This document shows, piece after piece, positions 1 to 6,821 of a DNA stretch of 11,869 nucleotides. The notes beneath the pieces were generated by a model that searched no databases, was not told the origin of the DNA, and worked only from the letters and a program-made list of their open reading frames with translations. The DNA is taken from the NCBI GenBank assembly GCA_043767985.1, contig JAYVKZ010000147.1, positions 1 to 11,869 of the forward strand. Reading direction: 5' to 3'. The DNA is from JAPOKJ01 sp043767985 (GTDB lineage: Bacteria; Pseudomonadota; Gammaproteobacteria; Burkholderiales; Burkholderiaceae_E). Numbering within the stretch: the first letter of the stretch is position 1; each line of letters begins with the position of its first letter. The position numbers and the translations under genes were made by a program.

Positions 1-589
1 CGAGTTGCATCACCTCGGGGCCGCCATGTTGGCGAATGACAATCGCCTGCGCGGACTGGATTGCCGTTTCGTTCGGTGCATTGAGCGAAGCTCTTCCCAG
101 CGCCTGCTGTGCAAAGCCCTGAACCTTCGCCTGCGTATATTTCTTCGAGGCAGGGGTCTTCAAATAGTCACGAAGTGCCTGAAAGCCAGTGTCATACACC
201 CCGACACCGACTGCTTGGACGAGCGCCGCCTCTTGGCCGGGCGGCGTATCGAACGTCGATTGCCAATGCCAAAAGGTGCGCTGCCCGTCCGTGACTGGCT
301 TTAAGTGCACGGTGGCAACGTAGCGTTTGAGCGGAATGGTCGAGTCCAAAATGCAATAGGTCGAAATACAGTCTTCATCCGACAGCGCAATCAACTGCTC
401 ACGAAGCTGATTACCGTCATGCAGGGTAAAGGCCCGAACGCATCCCACCTGGTCGCCTGGTTCGCGATTTTCGATCATCGATTTGGCGATGGCCGGATGC
501 CAATCAATATGGCTGTTGAACTCACGCAGCACAGCCCACACTTCATGGATCGGTGCATCAATAATGGTGGAGCGCGTCACGCGGATCAA
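1..589 (-). CDS. SRPBCC domain fused to quinone-oxidoreductase-like (MDR) domain, 3' end beyond window
   Basis: An open frame runs from 589 to the left edge (196 codons seen) without a stop. Residues 1-143 form an SRPBCC (START/Bet v1-like, polyketide-cyclase type) ligand-binding domain. It aligns without gaps to the neighbouring protein at 595-1032, sharing WHPAIA, REQL, ALSD and YVAT. Residues ~144-180 are a linker rich in Ala, Gln and Lys. From residue 182 the sequence reads AIVIRQHGGPEVMQL, the typical opening strand of zeta-crystallin-like NADPH:quinone oxidoreductases of the medium-chain reductase family. The protein thus looks like a ligand-binding domain joined to a cytoplasmic NAD(P)H-dependent reductase. 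The TTG at 589 is chosen as start because it lines up with Met1 of the paralogue and lies 5 bases after that gene's stop; GTG at 580 is the alternative. The ribosome site is weak. The reductase call rests on about 15 residues. Confidence 0.75.
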   Translation of the reverse strand, partial: MIRVTRSTIIDAPIHEVWAVLREFNSHIDWHPAIAKSMIENREPGDQVGCVRAFTLHDGNQLREQLIALSDEDCISTYCILDSTIPLKRYVATVHLKPVTDGQRTFWHWQSTFDTPPGQEAALVQAVGVGVYDTGFQALRDYLKTPASKKYTQAKVQGFAQQALGRASLNAPNETAIQSAQAIVIRQHGGPEVMQL

Positions 590-594
590 AGCTA

Positions 595-1032
595 TTACTC
601 GCCAAAGTGGCGCTTGAGGGCATCGAAGCCCCCCTGGAACACGCCATTGCCAATCGAGTCCGCGAGCTCGCGCTCTTTATTCGGCGGGGCATCAAACTCG
701 GCGCTCCATTCTGCAAAAGCGCGAGCGCCATCGGTGATGGGTGTGAACTTGAGGGTCGCGACATAGTTCTCGACGCCCATTGGGGATTCGAGAATGGAGT
801 AGACACACTGGTAATCATAATCGGAGAGCGCCAGAAGTTGCTCGCGAATCATGCCACCGTCCTTCAGCCGAAAGTTTCGGATGCAGCCAATTTTGTCCGA
901 GGGCAGGCCGCTCTCAATTCTCGATTCGGCAATGGCTGGATGCCACTTCGGCAGAGCGTTAAAGTCGCGCACGTAGGCCCATACGGTATCCGCGCTTGCA
1001 TCGATCACGGTGGAGGTATAAACATGGATCAT
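595..1032 (-). CDS. SRPBCC family protein (polyketide cyclase/START-like)
   Basis: A complete 145-residue cytoplasmic protein with the SRPBCC (Bet v1/START-like) layout. It has an N-terminal strand (IHVYTSTVIDA), a helix with VWAYVRDFNALPKWHPAI, central strands (GCIRNFRL, REQLLALSDYDY, YVATLKFTPI) and a long C-terminal helix (residues ~118-143). The family binds hydrophobic or aromatic small molecules in a deep cavity; some members act as cyclases or dehydratases, and many have no known reaction. There is no signal peptide or membrane segment. The next gene begins 5 bases downstream with a paralogous domain: by hand about 69 of 143 positions are identical with no gaps, so this is a tandem duplication. 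The ATG at 1032 matches the domain start, but no good Shine-Dalgarno is visible; a small hairpin abuts the start codon instead. The ligand is unknown. Confidence 0.88.
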   Translation of the reverse strand: MIHVYTSTVIDASADTVWAYVRDFNALPKWHPAIAESRIESGLPSDKIGCIRNFRLKDGGMIREQLLALSDYDYQCVYSILESPMGVENYVATLKFTPITDGARAFAEWSAEFDAPPNKERELADSIGNGVFQGGFDALKRHFGE

Positions 1033-1047
1033 GCTAAGGCTCTTAGC
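1033..1047 (-). promoter_or_regulatory. Short hairpin directly abutting the start codon of the first SRPBCC gene
   Basis: On the minus strand a perfect 6-base stem (GCTAAG / CTTAGC) with a 3-base loop ends at the base before the ATG at 1032. It covers the place where a Shine-Dalgarno would sit; the only weak candidate, AAGAG, is inside it. No T-run follows, so it is not an intrinsic terminator. It could limit translation initiation of this gene, but a stem this short can arise by chance. Confidence 0.35.
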
Positions 1048-1098
1048 TTTCTAGGGTTGATGCTTGAACGGGCGATGGATCACTGAAGCGGTTTGATT

Positions 1099-2811
1099 TC
1101 ACTCATCGCTTTTCGGCTTGTCGCCCTCAAGTTGCGGTGCCGCGCTTTGTTTGGCAATGGCGCCCGACAGCTTACTGAGGTCGCCGCCTTCCAGACCAAT
1201 TTCTTTCAACATTTGATCGATCAGGGGCGCCTGTGCCCGGTACCGTAGCGCGGAGTTCACCACGCTATCTGCAAAGCCGCCTCCCATACCGTCCGGCCCA
1301 CCCTGGCCGGAGCCGCTGCCATGGCCTCCAGTCAGGCCATCCACATGCAAGATCTTGATGCCTTCAATGCGCTCCATCGGCTTGACGCTCTCGCGAATGA
1401 TGCCTTCCATTTTGTCAATCATTGCCATCCTGGCGCGGCTGGCACGAGCTTCATTGCTCAGCATATTGTGAGCTTCATTCATTTGACGAGCGGCATGGGC
1501 TTCTGCATCCTGACGTTTAATCATCGACAAGGTTTGGATGTCCTGAGCATCGGCCTCGGCTTGGGCCTGAGAGGTCATGGCAATGCCGCGATCCACCGAG
1601 GCGTTTTTCTCAGCCTCTGCCGCTACAGTCAACCGCAGTGCGTCGCGCTCGGCCTCCTGCGCTGCGCCAATTAAGTCGATTTGTTTCTTGCGATTGGCCA
1701 TCTCTACCTCACGCGCGGTGAAGACCTTTTCTTCCTCGGATACCGCTTGCGCGCGTGCCCGATCCGCAGCCGCCTGAGCCTCAGACTGTGCCTTGCTTTG
1801 CTCGGCGATCGCAATGGCTCGATGTTGCTCTGATATTTCAATCGATTTACGCCGTTCAATCTCCTGACTTTCAATCGTCAATTGCGATTGAATGCGCGCC
1901 TGCTCCACGGTCAATTGAGTTTCAATCTTGGCCTGTTCCACCTGCTCTCGCGCACGGATCTGAGATTGCTCGGCATCACGTTCTTGCTCGGCTCGCTCAC
2001 GGGCCAGTTGCGCGCGTTGCTGGGAACGCGCAATCTCAAGTCCCCGCTCCTGATTTAGTCGAGCATTCTCGGCCTCCCGGTCGATATCTAAGGACAGTTT
2101 CTCGGCTTCCAGGTTTTTATTGCGGATAGCAATCATCGTGTCTTGTTCAACATCGTTACGCTGCTTCTTGCGGCGCTCAATCTGCTCGGTTAAACGAGTC
2201 AGACCCTCGGCGTCGAAGGCATTGCTAGGATTGAAGAACTCTCGGGAGGTTTGATCAAGTTGTGTTAGCGAGGCGGACTCCAGCTCCAAGCCATTCTTGA
2301 GTAGGTCCTCCGTCACTGCCTCGCGAACTCGTCGAATGTACTCGCCGCGTTTCTCGTGAAGTTCTTCCATCGTCATCTCGGCCGCAGCCGTGCGCAAGGC
2401 ATCAACGAACTTACCTTCCAGGAGGTCTTTCAGCGCTTCTGGCTGCATGGTGCGCTGACCAAGGGTTTGTGCCGCATTGGCAATCGCATCAACCGTTGCT
2501 TGCACCCTTACAAAAAACTCTGCACTCACATCCACACGCATTTTGTCGCGGGCAATCAGCGACTTGTCTCGACCGCGACTGACATCGAGTTTTAGGGTAT
2601 TCATGTTGACCGGGATCACCTCATGCACGATGGGCAAGACAAATGCTCCGCCATTGAGTACCACCTTCTGGCCGCCTAGACCGGTACGCACGAAGGCACG
2701 TTCTTTCGAGGAGCGTAAGTAAAGCCAGTTCATTAGCCACACCACGATGGCAACGACAATTGCCGTAACAATTAAACCTAGAATGAACTGTCCAAAAGCG
2801 GCACCTGACAT
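1099..2811 (-). CDS. Flotillin family protein, YqiK-like (SPFH domain)
   Basis: A 570-residue membrane-anchored flotillin close in length and plan to E. coli YqiK. It has one N-terminal transmembrane helix (residues ~8-32), an SPFH/band-7 domain (~35-200) and a long Ala/Glu/Gln/Arg-rich coiled coil (~205-445), in which about 11-residue units of the type AKIETQLTVEQ recur near 294-330. A Gly-rich stretch (~495-512) and a short C-terminal helical region (~515-555) complete it. Flotillins oligomerise through the coiled coil and scaffold membrane microdomains; bacterial homologues influence membrane fluidity and assembly of membrane complexes. The ATG at 2811 is preferred over the TTG two codons upstream (2817), because GGAG sits 6 bases before it. 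No NfeD-like partner gene is seen in the window. Its place directly behind the transporter and Tm-1/TIM-barrel genes suggests it serves that system, which is inference. Confidence 0.93.
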   Translation of the reverse strand: MSGAAFGQFILGLIVTAIVVAIVVWLMNWLYLRSSKERAFVRTGLGGQKVVLNGGAFVLPIVHEVIPVNMNTLKLDVSRGRDKSLIARDKMRVDVSAEFFVRVQATVDAIANAAQTLGQRTMQPEALKDLLEGKFVDALRTAAAEMTMEELHEKRGEYIRRVREAVTEDLLKNGLELESASLTQLDQTSREFFNPSNAFDAEGLTRLTEQIERRKKQRNDVEQDTMIAIRNKNLEAEKLSLDIDREAENARLNQERGLEIARSQQRAQLARERAEQERDAEQSQIRAREQVEQAKIETQLTVEQARIQSQLTIESQEIERRKSIEISEQHRAIAIAEQSKAQSEAQAAADRARAQAVSEEEKVFTAREVEMANRKKQIDLIGAAQEAERDALRLTVAAEAEKNASVDRGIAMTSQAQAEADAQDIQTLSMIKRQDAEAHAARQMNEAHNMLSNEARASRARMAMIDKMEGIIRESVKPMERIEGIKILHVDGLTGGHGSGSGQGGPDGMGGGFADSVVNSALRYRAQAPLIDQMLKEIGLEGGDLSKLSGAIAKQSAAPQLEGDKPKSDE

Positions 2812-2823
2812 GGTCAACTCCTA
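2812..2823 (-). promoter_or_regulatory. Ribosome binding site overlapping the upstream stop codon
   Basis: The minus strand reads TAGGAG then six bases then ATG. The TAG stop of the TIM-barrel gene shares its final G with the GGAG Shine-Dalgarno of the flotillin gene. This fixes the flotillin start at 2811 and implies that the two genes are translated from one message with terminating and initiating ribosomes close together. Confidence 0.8.
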
Positions 2824-3651
2824 TCGCTGAATCTGTTTGAACTGGCGGGTAATTTCGGTGAGCGCCCGCTCGGTGGGCAAGCGCTCCATGCTTGAGGCTC
2901 CGTAGAAGCCATGGCAATCTTTACACTCGCTTAAAATATATTGAGCATCGTCCGGCGTAGCAATGGGCCCGCCATGACATAAAACAATCACCTTGGGATT
3001 CACGCGCAAGGCCGCTTGGGCCCAAGCCTCGATCTTGGGCACACAGTCCTTAAGCGTTAAAGCCGTGCCCGCGCCAATCGTGCCGCCCGTGGTCAGGCCC
3101 ATATGGCACACTACAATATCGGCACCCGCCTCGGTCATGGCGGCGGCATCTTCCTCACAAAAAACATAGGGCGAGGTGAGGAGTTCCATCTCGCGGGCCT
3201 TGCGAATCAAATCGACTTCCAAGCGGTAGCTCATGCCGGTTTCTTCCAAGTTTTGCCGAAAGACACCGTCAATCAAACCCACCGTGGGGAAATTCTGAAT
3301 GCCAGAGAAGCCAAGATCGATGAGACGTTTTAGAAAGTGTTCGGTGAGCATGAAGGGATCGGTGCCATTGACGCCCGCCAGCACCGGTGTTCTCGACACC
3401 ACGGGCAGCACTTCCTTGGCCATGTCGACCACGATCTCGTTGGCATTTCCATAGGCCATCAGGCCCGCCAAGGAACCTCGCCCTGCCATGCGATAGCGGC
3501 CGGAGTTGTAAATGACAATGAGATCGATGCCGCCTTCTTCTTCAAACTTGGCGGACAGGCCGGTGCCTGCACCGCCCCCAATAATGGGTTCACGCCGAGC
3601 AATCATGCCCTTGAAGCGTTCTAGAATGTGTTCACGACTAAATCTTGGCAT
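2821..3651 (-). CDS. TIM-barrel protein of the phosphoenolpyruvate-hydrolase-like family (Tm-1 C-terminal domain homologue)
   Basis: A 276-residue soluble protein recognisable as the PEP-hydrolase-like TIM-barrel family that accompanies Tm-1-like (UPF0261) proteins. Blocks following the barrel order are PIIGGGAGTGLSAKFEEEGG (22-41), DLIVIYNSGRYRMAGRGSL (43-61), VLAGVNGTDPF (90-100), GFSGIQNFPTVGLIDG (114-129), ADIVVCHMGLTTGGTIG (177-193), VIVLCHGGPI (221-230) and the C-terminal FYGASSMERLPTE (249-261). Gly-rich loops at strand ends and the H183/H226 region are plausible active-site or phosphate-binding elements. In the tomato Tm-1 protein a domain of this family is fused behind the UPF0261 domain; here it is the next gene, 7 bases downstream. 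The ATG at 3651 is chosen because GAAGAAC-like purines precede it and the family starts there; an ATG at 3738 would add 29 residues overlapping the upstream gene. The biochemical reaction is not established. Confidence 0.88.
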   Translation of the reverse strand: MPRFSREHILERFKGMIARREPIIGGGAGTGLSAKFEEEGGIDLIVIYNSGRYRMAGRGSLAGLMAYGNANEIVVDMAKEVLPVVSRTPVLAGVNGTDPFMLTEHFLKRLIDLGFSGIQNFPTVGLIDGVFRQNLEETGMSYRLEVDLIRKAREMELLTSPYVFCEEDAAAMTEAGADIVVCHMGLTTGGTIGAGTALTLKDCVPKIEAWAQAALRVNPKVIVLCHGGPIATPDDAQYILSECKDCHGFYGASSMERLPTERALTEITRQFKQIQR

Positions 3652-3658
3652 GTTCTTC

Positions 3659-5926
3659 TTAGGCTGTTTTAGAAACGGGTTGGTTGGCCATGACGCTGCG
3701 GAATTCCTTGACCATGGCTTCGGTGAATTCGGGATCATTGATGTTGTAGGGCAGTCGTATCACACGCCGGTCTGGGCCAGGCCGAAACTCCAGCTCAATC
3801 GCCTTGAATAGCGCCTCATTCGCCTGAGGGTCGTAAAATGCTTGGGCCTGAGCATCCAGCATCGATACGCCACCCTCAGGAATAAAGAAGCGCACTGGTC
3901 CGAGCATGCGATTCAGTTTGCTGGCGATAAAGCGGCCGATCAATTCGCATTCTTTAGTGGTTGTGCGCATGAGCGTCACATTGGAATTGTGAATGACAAA
4001 CTTGCGATCTTGAAACTTTGCCGGAACGGTGTTTCTGGCGGCGAAGTTGACCATGTCCAAAGCGCCGCAAGAGCCAAGGTACGGAATACGTACCCTGGAA
4101 AAAATATCCATCCGTTCGGGGCCGGCGCTCAGCACGCCGCCGACAATTTCATCGGCCACCTCGGTGGTGGTAATGTCGAGTACCGCTGAGAGCAAGCCAG
4201 ACTCGACCAGTTTTTCCATCGACTGGCCGCCGGTACCAGTGGCATGAAACACCAAACAGTCATAGCTCGGATCGAGGAGTTTGGTCACCGCTTGCACGCA
4301 GGGAGTCGTCACACCGAACATCGTCAGGCCTATCGCTGGCTTGGTATTGGCCTGTGCTTCCTGGGAATGAGCGACCATCCCCGCCAAAGCATGCGCGGCA
4401 TTGCCAAGGACCTTCTCACTAATACGATTAATGCCCGAAACATCCGTCACCGAATACATCATGCAGATATCGCTCGGGCCCACATAGGGGCGAACATCGC
4501 CCGACGCCATGGTCGATACCATCACCTTCGGTACGCCAATGGGCAGACGACGCATGCCGGCGCTGACCATTGCCGTGCCGCCTGAGCCCCCGGCCGAAAC
4601 AATGCCACCAACATCGCGGCGGCTAGCCATAAAACGCTCGAAGGCCAGGGTCATCCCACCTACCGCCGCGCCTCGATCTTTCGAGAACACTGCGCGAGGC
4701 CCTTCCGGATGGTGGCGAGCAACTTCTTGCGGCGAAACATTCGCCGCCGAAGTTTGACCACCGGTAGAAATGTCTACTGTGACTGTCATCAAACCTAGGC
4801 GGTTAATGCAGTTCTGAAGAAAGTACAGTTCTTTGGATTTTGTGTCGAAAGTGCCCGCGATATAGCAAACTTTACGCGCCGATTGCGCGACCGGAAACTC
4901 GAAAATCTTCGCGTTTCTCTCGGCTTTAACGCGCTCTTTATCTTCAGCCAGCTTTTCAGCGTTCCAAAGGTCCGGGCCGGGTTGCGCTGAGATATCTCGA
5001 CGCACGACCCCTGGGCTAGCGGCATTCCAACGATTAAAACCCGCCACCGAACGATCTTCGTCCAATGAAGGCGCATCCACATCGCCTGCCCTTTTTACGG
5101 TGAATACTTGGACTGCTCGGTCGTCGGTCGCGGCGGCTGCTCGTACTTCTGATTCTGATGGACTGGGATCTTCTTCATCTTCCGACTGACGTACGCCCAG
5201 CAAGCGCGTTTGAAGATCAACATCTGCCGCCAAGGCACTTGCTGTCAGCCGATGCGCAATCTGCCCATTGACCATCACGGCAATGTCGTCGGCCACATCC
5301 ATTGCGACACCTAGATTTTGTTCGATGAGCAAAATCGCGATCTCACCGGATGCAGCAATCTCACGCAACATGCCCGCCACTTGTTGGACGATGACCGGTG
5401 CCAAGCCTTCCGTTGGCTCATCCATCACTAGCAGGCTTGGGTTAAACAGGAGGGCACGGCCAATTGCCAGCATTTGCTGCTCACCGCCCGACAATTGAGC
5501 CCCGCCGTTTTGCTTACGTTCAGCCAAGCGAGGGAAGGTTTGATAAATACGCTCGATGGTCCAAGCGCCTTTTCTGGCCGAACTTTCAGCGAGCTTTAAA
5601 TGCTCATGAACGGTCAGTGAAGGCCAGACGCGACGTCCCTGAGGCACATAACCCACCCCGCCCACTGTAATGACATTAGGACTCAGCCCGCGGATATCCT
5701 TGCCATAGAGGCGGATGACGCCAGTACTTGGCACCAGACCCGCAATCGCATTGCACAGCGTGCTCTTACCCATGCCGTTTCGGCCCACCACGGCCAACAC
5801 GCCCTGATGTAGAGACAGCGAAGCATTTTGAAGTGCATGAGCACGCCCGTAATAAACGCTCAGCCCCTCGACCACCAAGGCTGGGCCGGTACGAGCGGGT
5901 TCAGAGGCGCGGAAGAACCAAGCCAT
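3659..5926 (-). CDS. LivF-like ABC transporter ATPase fused to a Tm-1-like (UPF0261) domain
   Basis: A 755-residue fusion. Residues ~15-245 are a complete LivF-type ATPase: Walker A GRNGMGKST (48-56), Q-loop Q96, ABC signature LSGGEQQ (145-151), Walker B LLVMDEP (165-171) and the LivF-type IEQN (201-204). Residues ~246-348 are a linker, acidic at 248-260, with two WNA motifs (W300, W321) and a charged helix-like part (~322-342). Residues ~350-750 are a full-length UPF0261/Tm-1-like ATP-binding domain: YIAGTFDTKSKEL (355-367), VSAGGSGGTAM (443-453), FHATGTGGQSMEKL (560-573) and PYLGSCGALDMVNF (615-628). The ATPase half should energise the LivH/LivM permeases from the cytoplasm; the role of the Tm-1 half is unknown. 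No Met lies between residues 219 and 379, so an internal ATG start for a separate Tm-1 protein is absent. The start overlaps the livG stop (TAATG), with GGAGG 9 bases before the ATG. Confidence 0.93.
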   Translation of the reverse strand: MAWFFRASEPARTGPALVVEGLSVYYGRAHALQNASLSLHQGVLAVVGRNGMGKSTLCNAIAGLVPSTGVIRLYGKDIRGLSPNVITVGGVGYVPQGRRVWPSLTVHEHLKLAESSARKGAWTIERIYQTFPRLAERKQNGGAQLSGGEQQMLAIGRALLFNPSLLVMDEPTEGLAPVIVQQVAGMLREIAASGEIAILLIEQNLGVAMDVADDIAVMVNGQIAHRLTASALAADVDLQTRLLGVRQSEDEEDPSPSESEVRAAAATDDRAVQVFTVKRAGDVDAPSLDEDRSVAGFNRWNAASPGVVRRDISAQPGPDLWNAEKLAEDKERVKAERNAKIFEFPVAQSARKVCYIAGTFDTKSKELYFLQNCINRLGLMTVTVDISTGGQTSAANVSPQEVARHHPEGPRAVFSKDRGAAVGGMTLAFERFMASRRDVGGIVSAGGSGGTAMVSAGMRRLPIGVPKVMVSTMASGDVRPYVGPSDICMMYSVTDVSGINRISEKVLGNAAHALAGMVAHSQEAQANTKPAIGLTMFGVTTPCVQAVTKLLDPSYDCLVFHATGTGGQSMEKLVESGLLSAVLDITTTEVADEIVGGVLSAGPERMDIFSRVRIPYLGSCGALDMVNFAARNTVPAKFQDRKFVIHNSNVTLMRTTTKECELIGRFIASKLNRMLGPVRFFIPEGGVSMLDAQAQAFYDPQANEALFKAIELEFRPGPDRRVIRLPYNINDPEFTEAMVKEFRSVMANQPVSKTA

Positions 5927-6723
5927 TAGTGCTTACCTCCCATATAAATGGCCTGCACTTGCGCATCATTTTCAATCTCGTTGGGTGTGCCGTGTGTCAG
6001 CACTCGGCCGTTATGCATGACGGTGACTTTGTCGACCACCCGGAGTGCGATGTCCAAGTCATGTTCGATCAGCACAAAGCCTAAATGCGCAGGGAACGCC
6101 GTGAGTAACTTCACCAATTCACGTCGCTCGGACGGCGACAGGCCCGCCGCTGGCTCATCAAACAGAATGAGACGAGGCGCTCCCGCCAAGGCCATACCAA
6201 TCTCTAGCTGCCTTTGCTGGCCATGTGACAGCGCTGATACGAGTGTACCGGCCACCGTGTCTAAGCGAACTCGCTGTAGAACATCTTCGGTGGCAAGTCG
6301 TGAGGCATGGGACAAACGTGGCCTGATAAAACTAAAGCGACCTCGTGCAACGCCGCGCATGGCCAGAAAAATATTGTCCCGAACTGAGAGTTCCTTGAAC
6401 AGTAAAGACGACTGATAGGTGCGCCTTAGTCCGCGCCGGATACGCTCATACGGTGGAATGTCGCTGACATCTTCATCGAAAAACCTGACTCGCCCTGAGG
6501 TTGCCGGGAAATCACCAGTGATGGCATTAAACAAGGTCGTTTTGCCCGCGCCGTTGGCGCCCAAGATCGCGCGTTTCTCTCCAGCCGCCACAGTAAAGCT
6601 GACATCATCGATGGCCTTCAAGGCGCCAAACGCGCGCGTCACGCTGATGAGCTCGAGCGCATTACCAGAAGCAAGCGAGCCCTGTGCGGCTTTGGCGGAC
6701 GAGAGGTCAGAGATTGAGGCCAT
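5926..6723 (-). CDS. livG: LivG-like ABC transporter ATP-binding protein
   Basis: A 265-residue cytoplasmic ATPase of the branched-chain amino acid (HAAT) importer class. It has Walker A GANGAGKTT (55-63), Q-loop Q104 in RTYQSS, ABC signature LSHGQQRQLEIG (165-176), Walker B LILFDEP (185-191) and switch His221 in IEHD. The ending (HNGRVLTHGTPNEI then VQAIYMGG) is typical of LivG, and all catalytic elements are present. It should pair with the LivF-like half of the next gene to drive the LivH/LivM permeases. Its N-terminus carries about 20 extra residues before the core domain. It is separated from the binding-protein gene by 98 bases and overlaps the next gene by one base (TAATG). The Shine-Dalgarno is poor, and a 5-base hairpin abuts its start codon. 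Confidence 0.93.
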   Translation of the reverse strand: MASISDLSSAKAAQGSLASGNALELISVTRAFGALKAIDDVSFTVAAGEKRAILGANGAGKTTLFNAITGDFPATSGRVRFFDEDVSDIPPYERIRRGLRRTYQSSLLFKELSVRDNIFLAMRGVARGRFSFIRPRLSHASRLATEDVLQRVRLDTVAGTLVSALSHGQQRQLEIGMALAGAPRLILFDEPAAGLSPSERRELVKLLTAFPAHLGFVLIEHDLDIALRVVDKVTVMHNGRVLTHGTPNEIENDAQVQAIYMGGKH

Positions 6724-6736
6724 GAATCAAAGATTC
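6724..6736 (-). promoter_or_regulatory. Short hairpin directly abutting the livG start codon
   Basis: The minus strand reads GAATC TTT GATTC immediately followed by ATG: a perfect 5-base stem with a 3-base loop. The arrangement is the same as before the first SRPBCC gene. The rest of the 98-base gap to the binding-protein gene (6737-6821) holds a tandem 8-base repeat (TTTTTGAA twice, about 6737-6753) and no convincing terminator or promoter. The stem is AT-rich and weak, so a role in translation control is only a possibility. Confidence 0.25.
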
Positions 6737-6821
6737 TTCAAAAATTCAAAAAGGGATTGATAGTTGCGGGTCAGGCCAGTACCCCGAGGGTCCTTGCCCG
6801 ACCACGTCGAGTCAGCTCAAA

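Noticed and set aside
305..766. Plus-strand frame of 153 codons spanning the junction of the two SRPBCC genes
   Set aside because: It is antisense to both paralogues, which are supported by their mutual gapless similarity.
607..1086. Plus-strand frame of 159 codons opposite the first SRPBCC gene
   Set aside because: It lies antisense to a protein with clear family features, and its translation resembles nothing recognisable.
2812..2817. TTG start for the flotillin two codons upstream of the ATG
   Set aside because: The TTG falls in the spacer between GGAG and the well-placed ATG at 2811.
3652..3738. Longer N-terminus for the TIM-barrel protein starting at 3738
   Set aside because: The extra 29 residues overlap the Tm-1 coding end and look like its shadow; a purine-rich site precedes the ATG at 3651.
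5948..6415. Plus-strand frame of 155 codons opposite livG
   Set aside because: It is the antisense of a well-conserved ATPase; its Ser/Arg/Cys-rich translation is typical of a shadow frame.
6737..6821. Possible terminator or promoter between the binding-protein gene and livG
   Set aside because: Only 4-base stems and no T-run next to a stem are present, and no convincing -35/-10 pair is visible.
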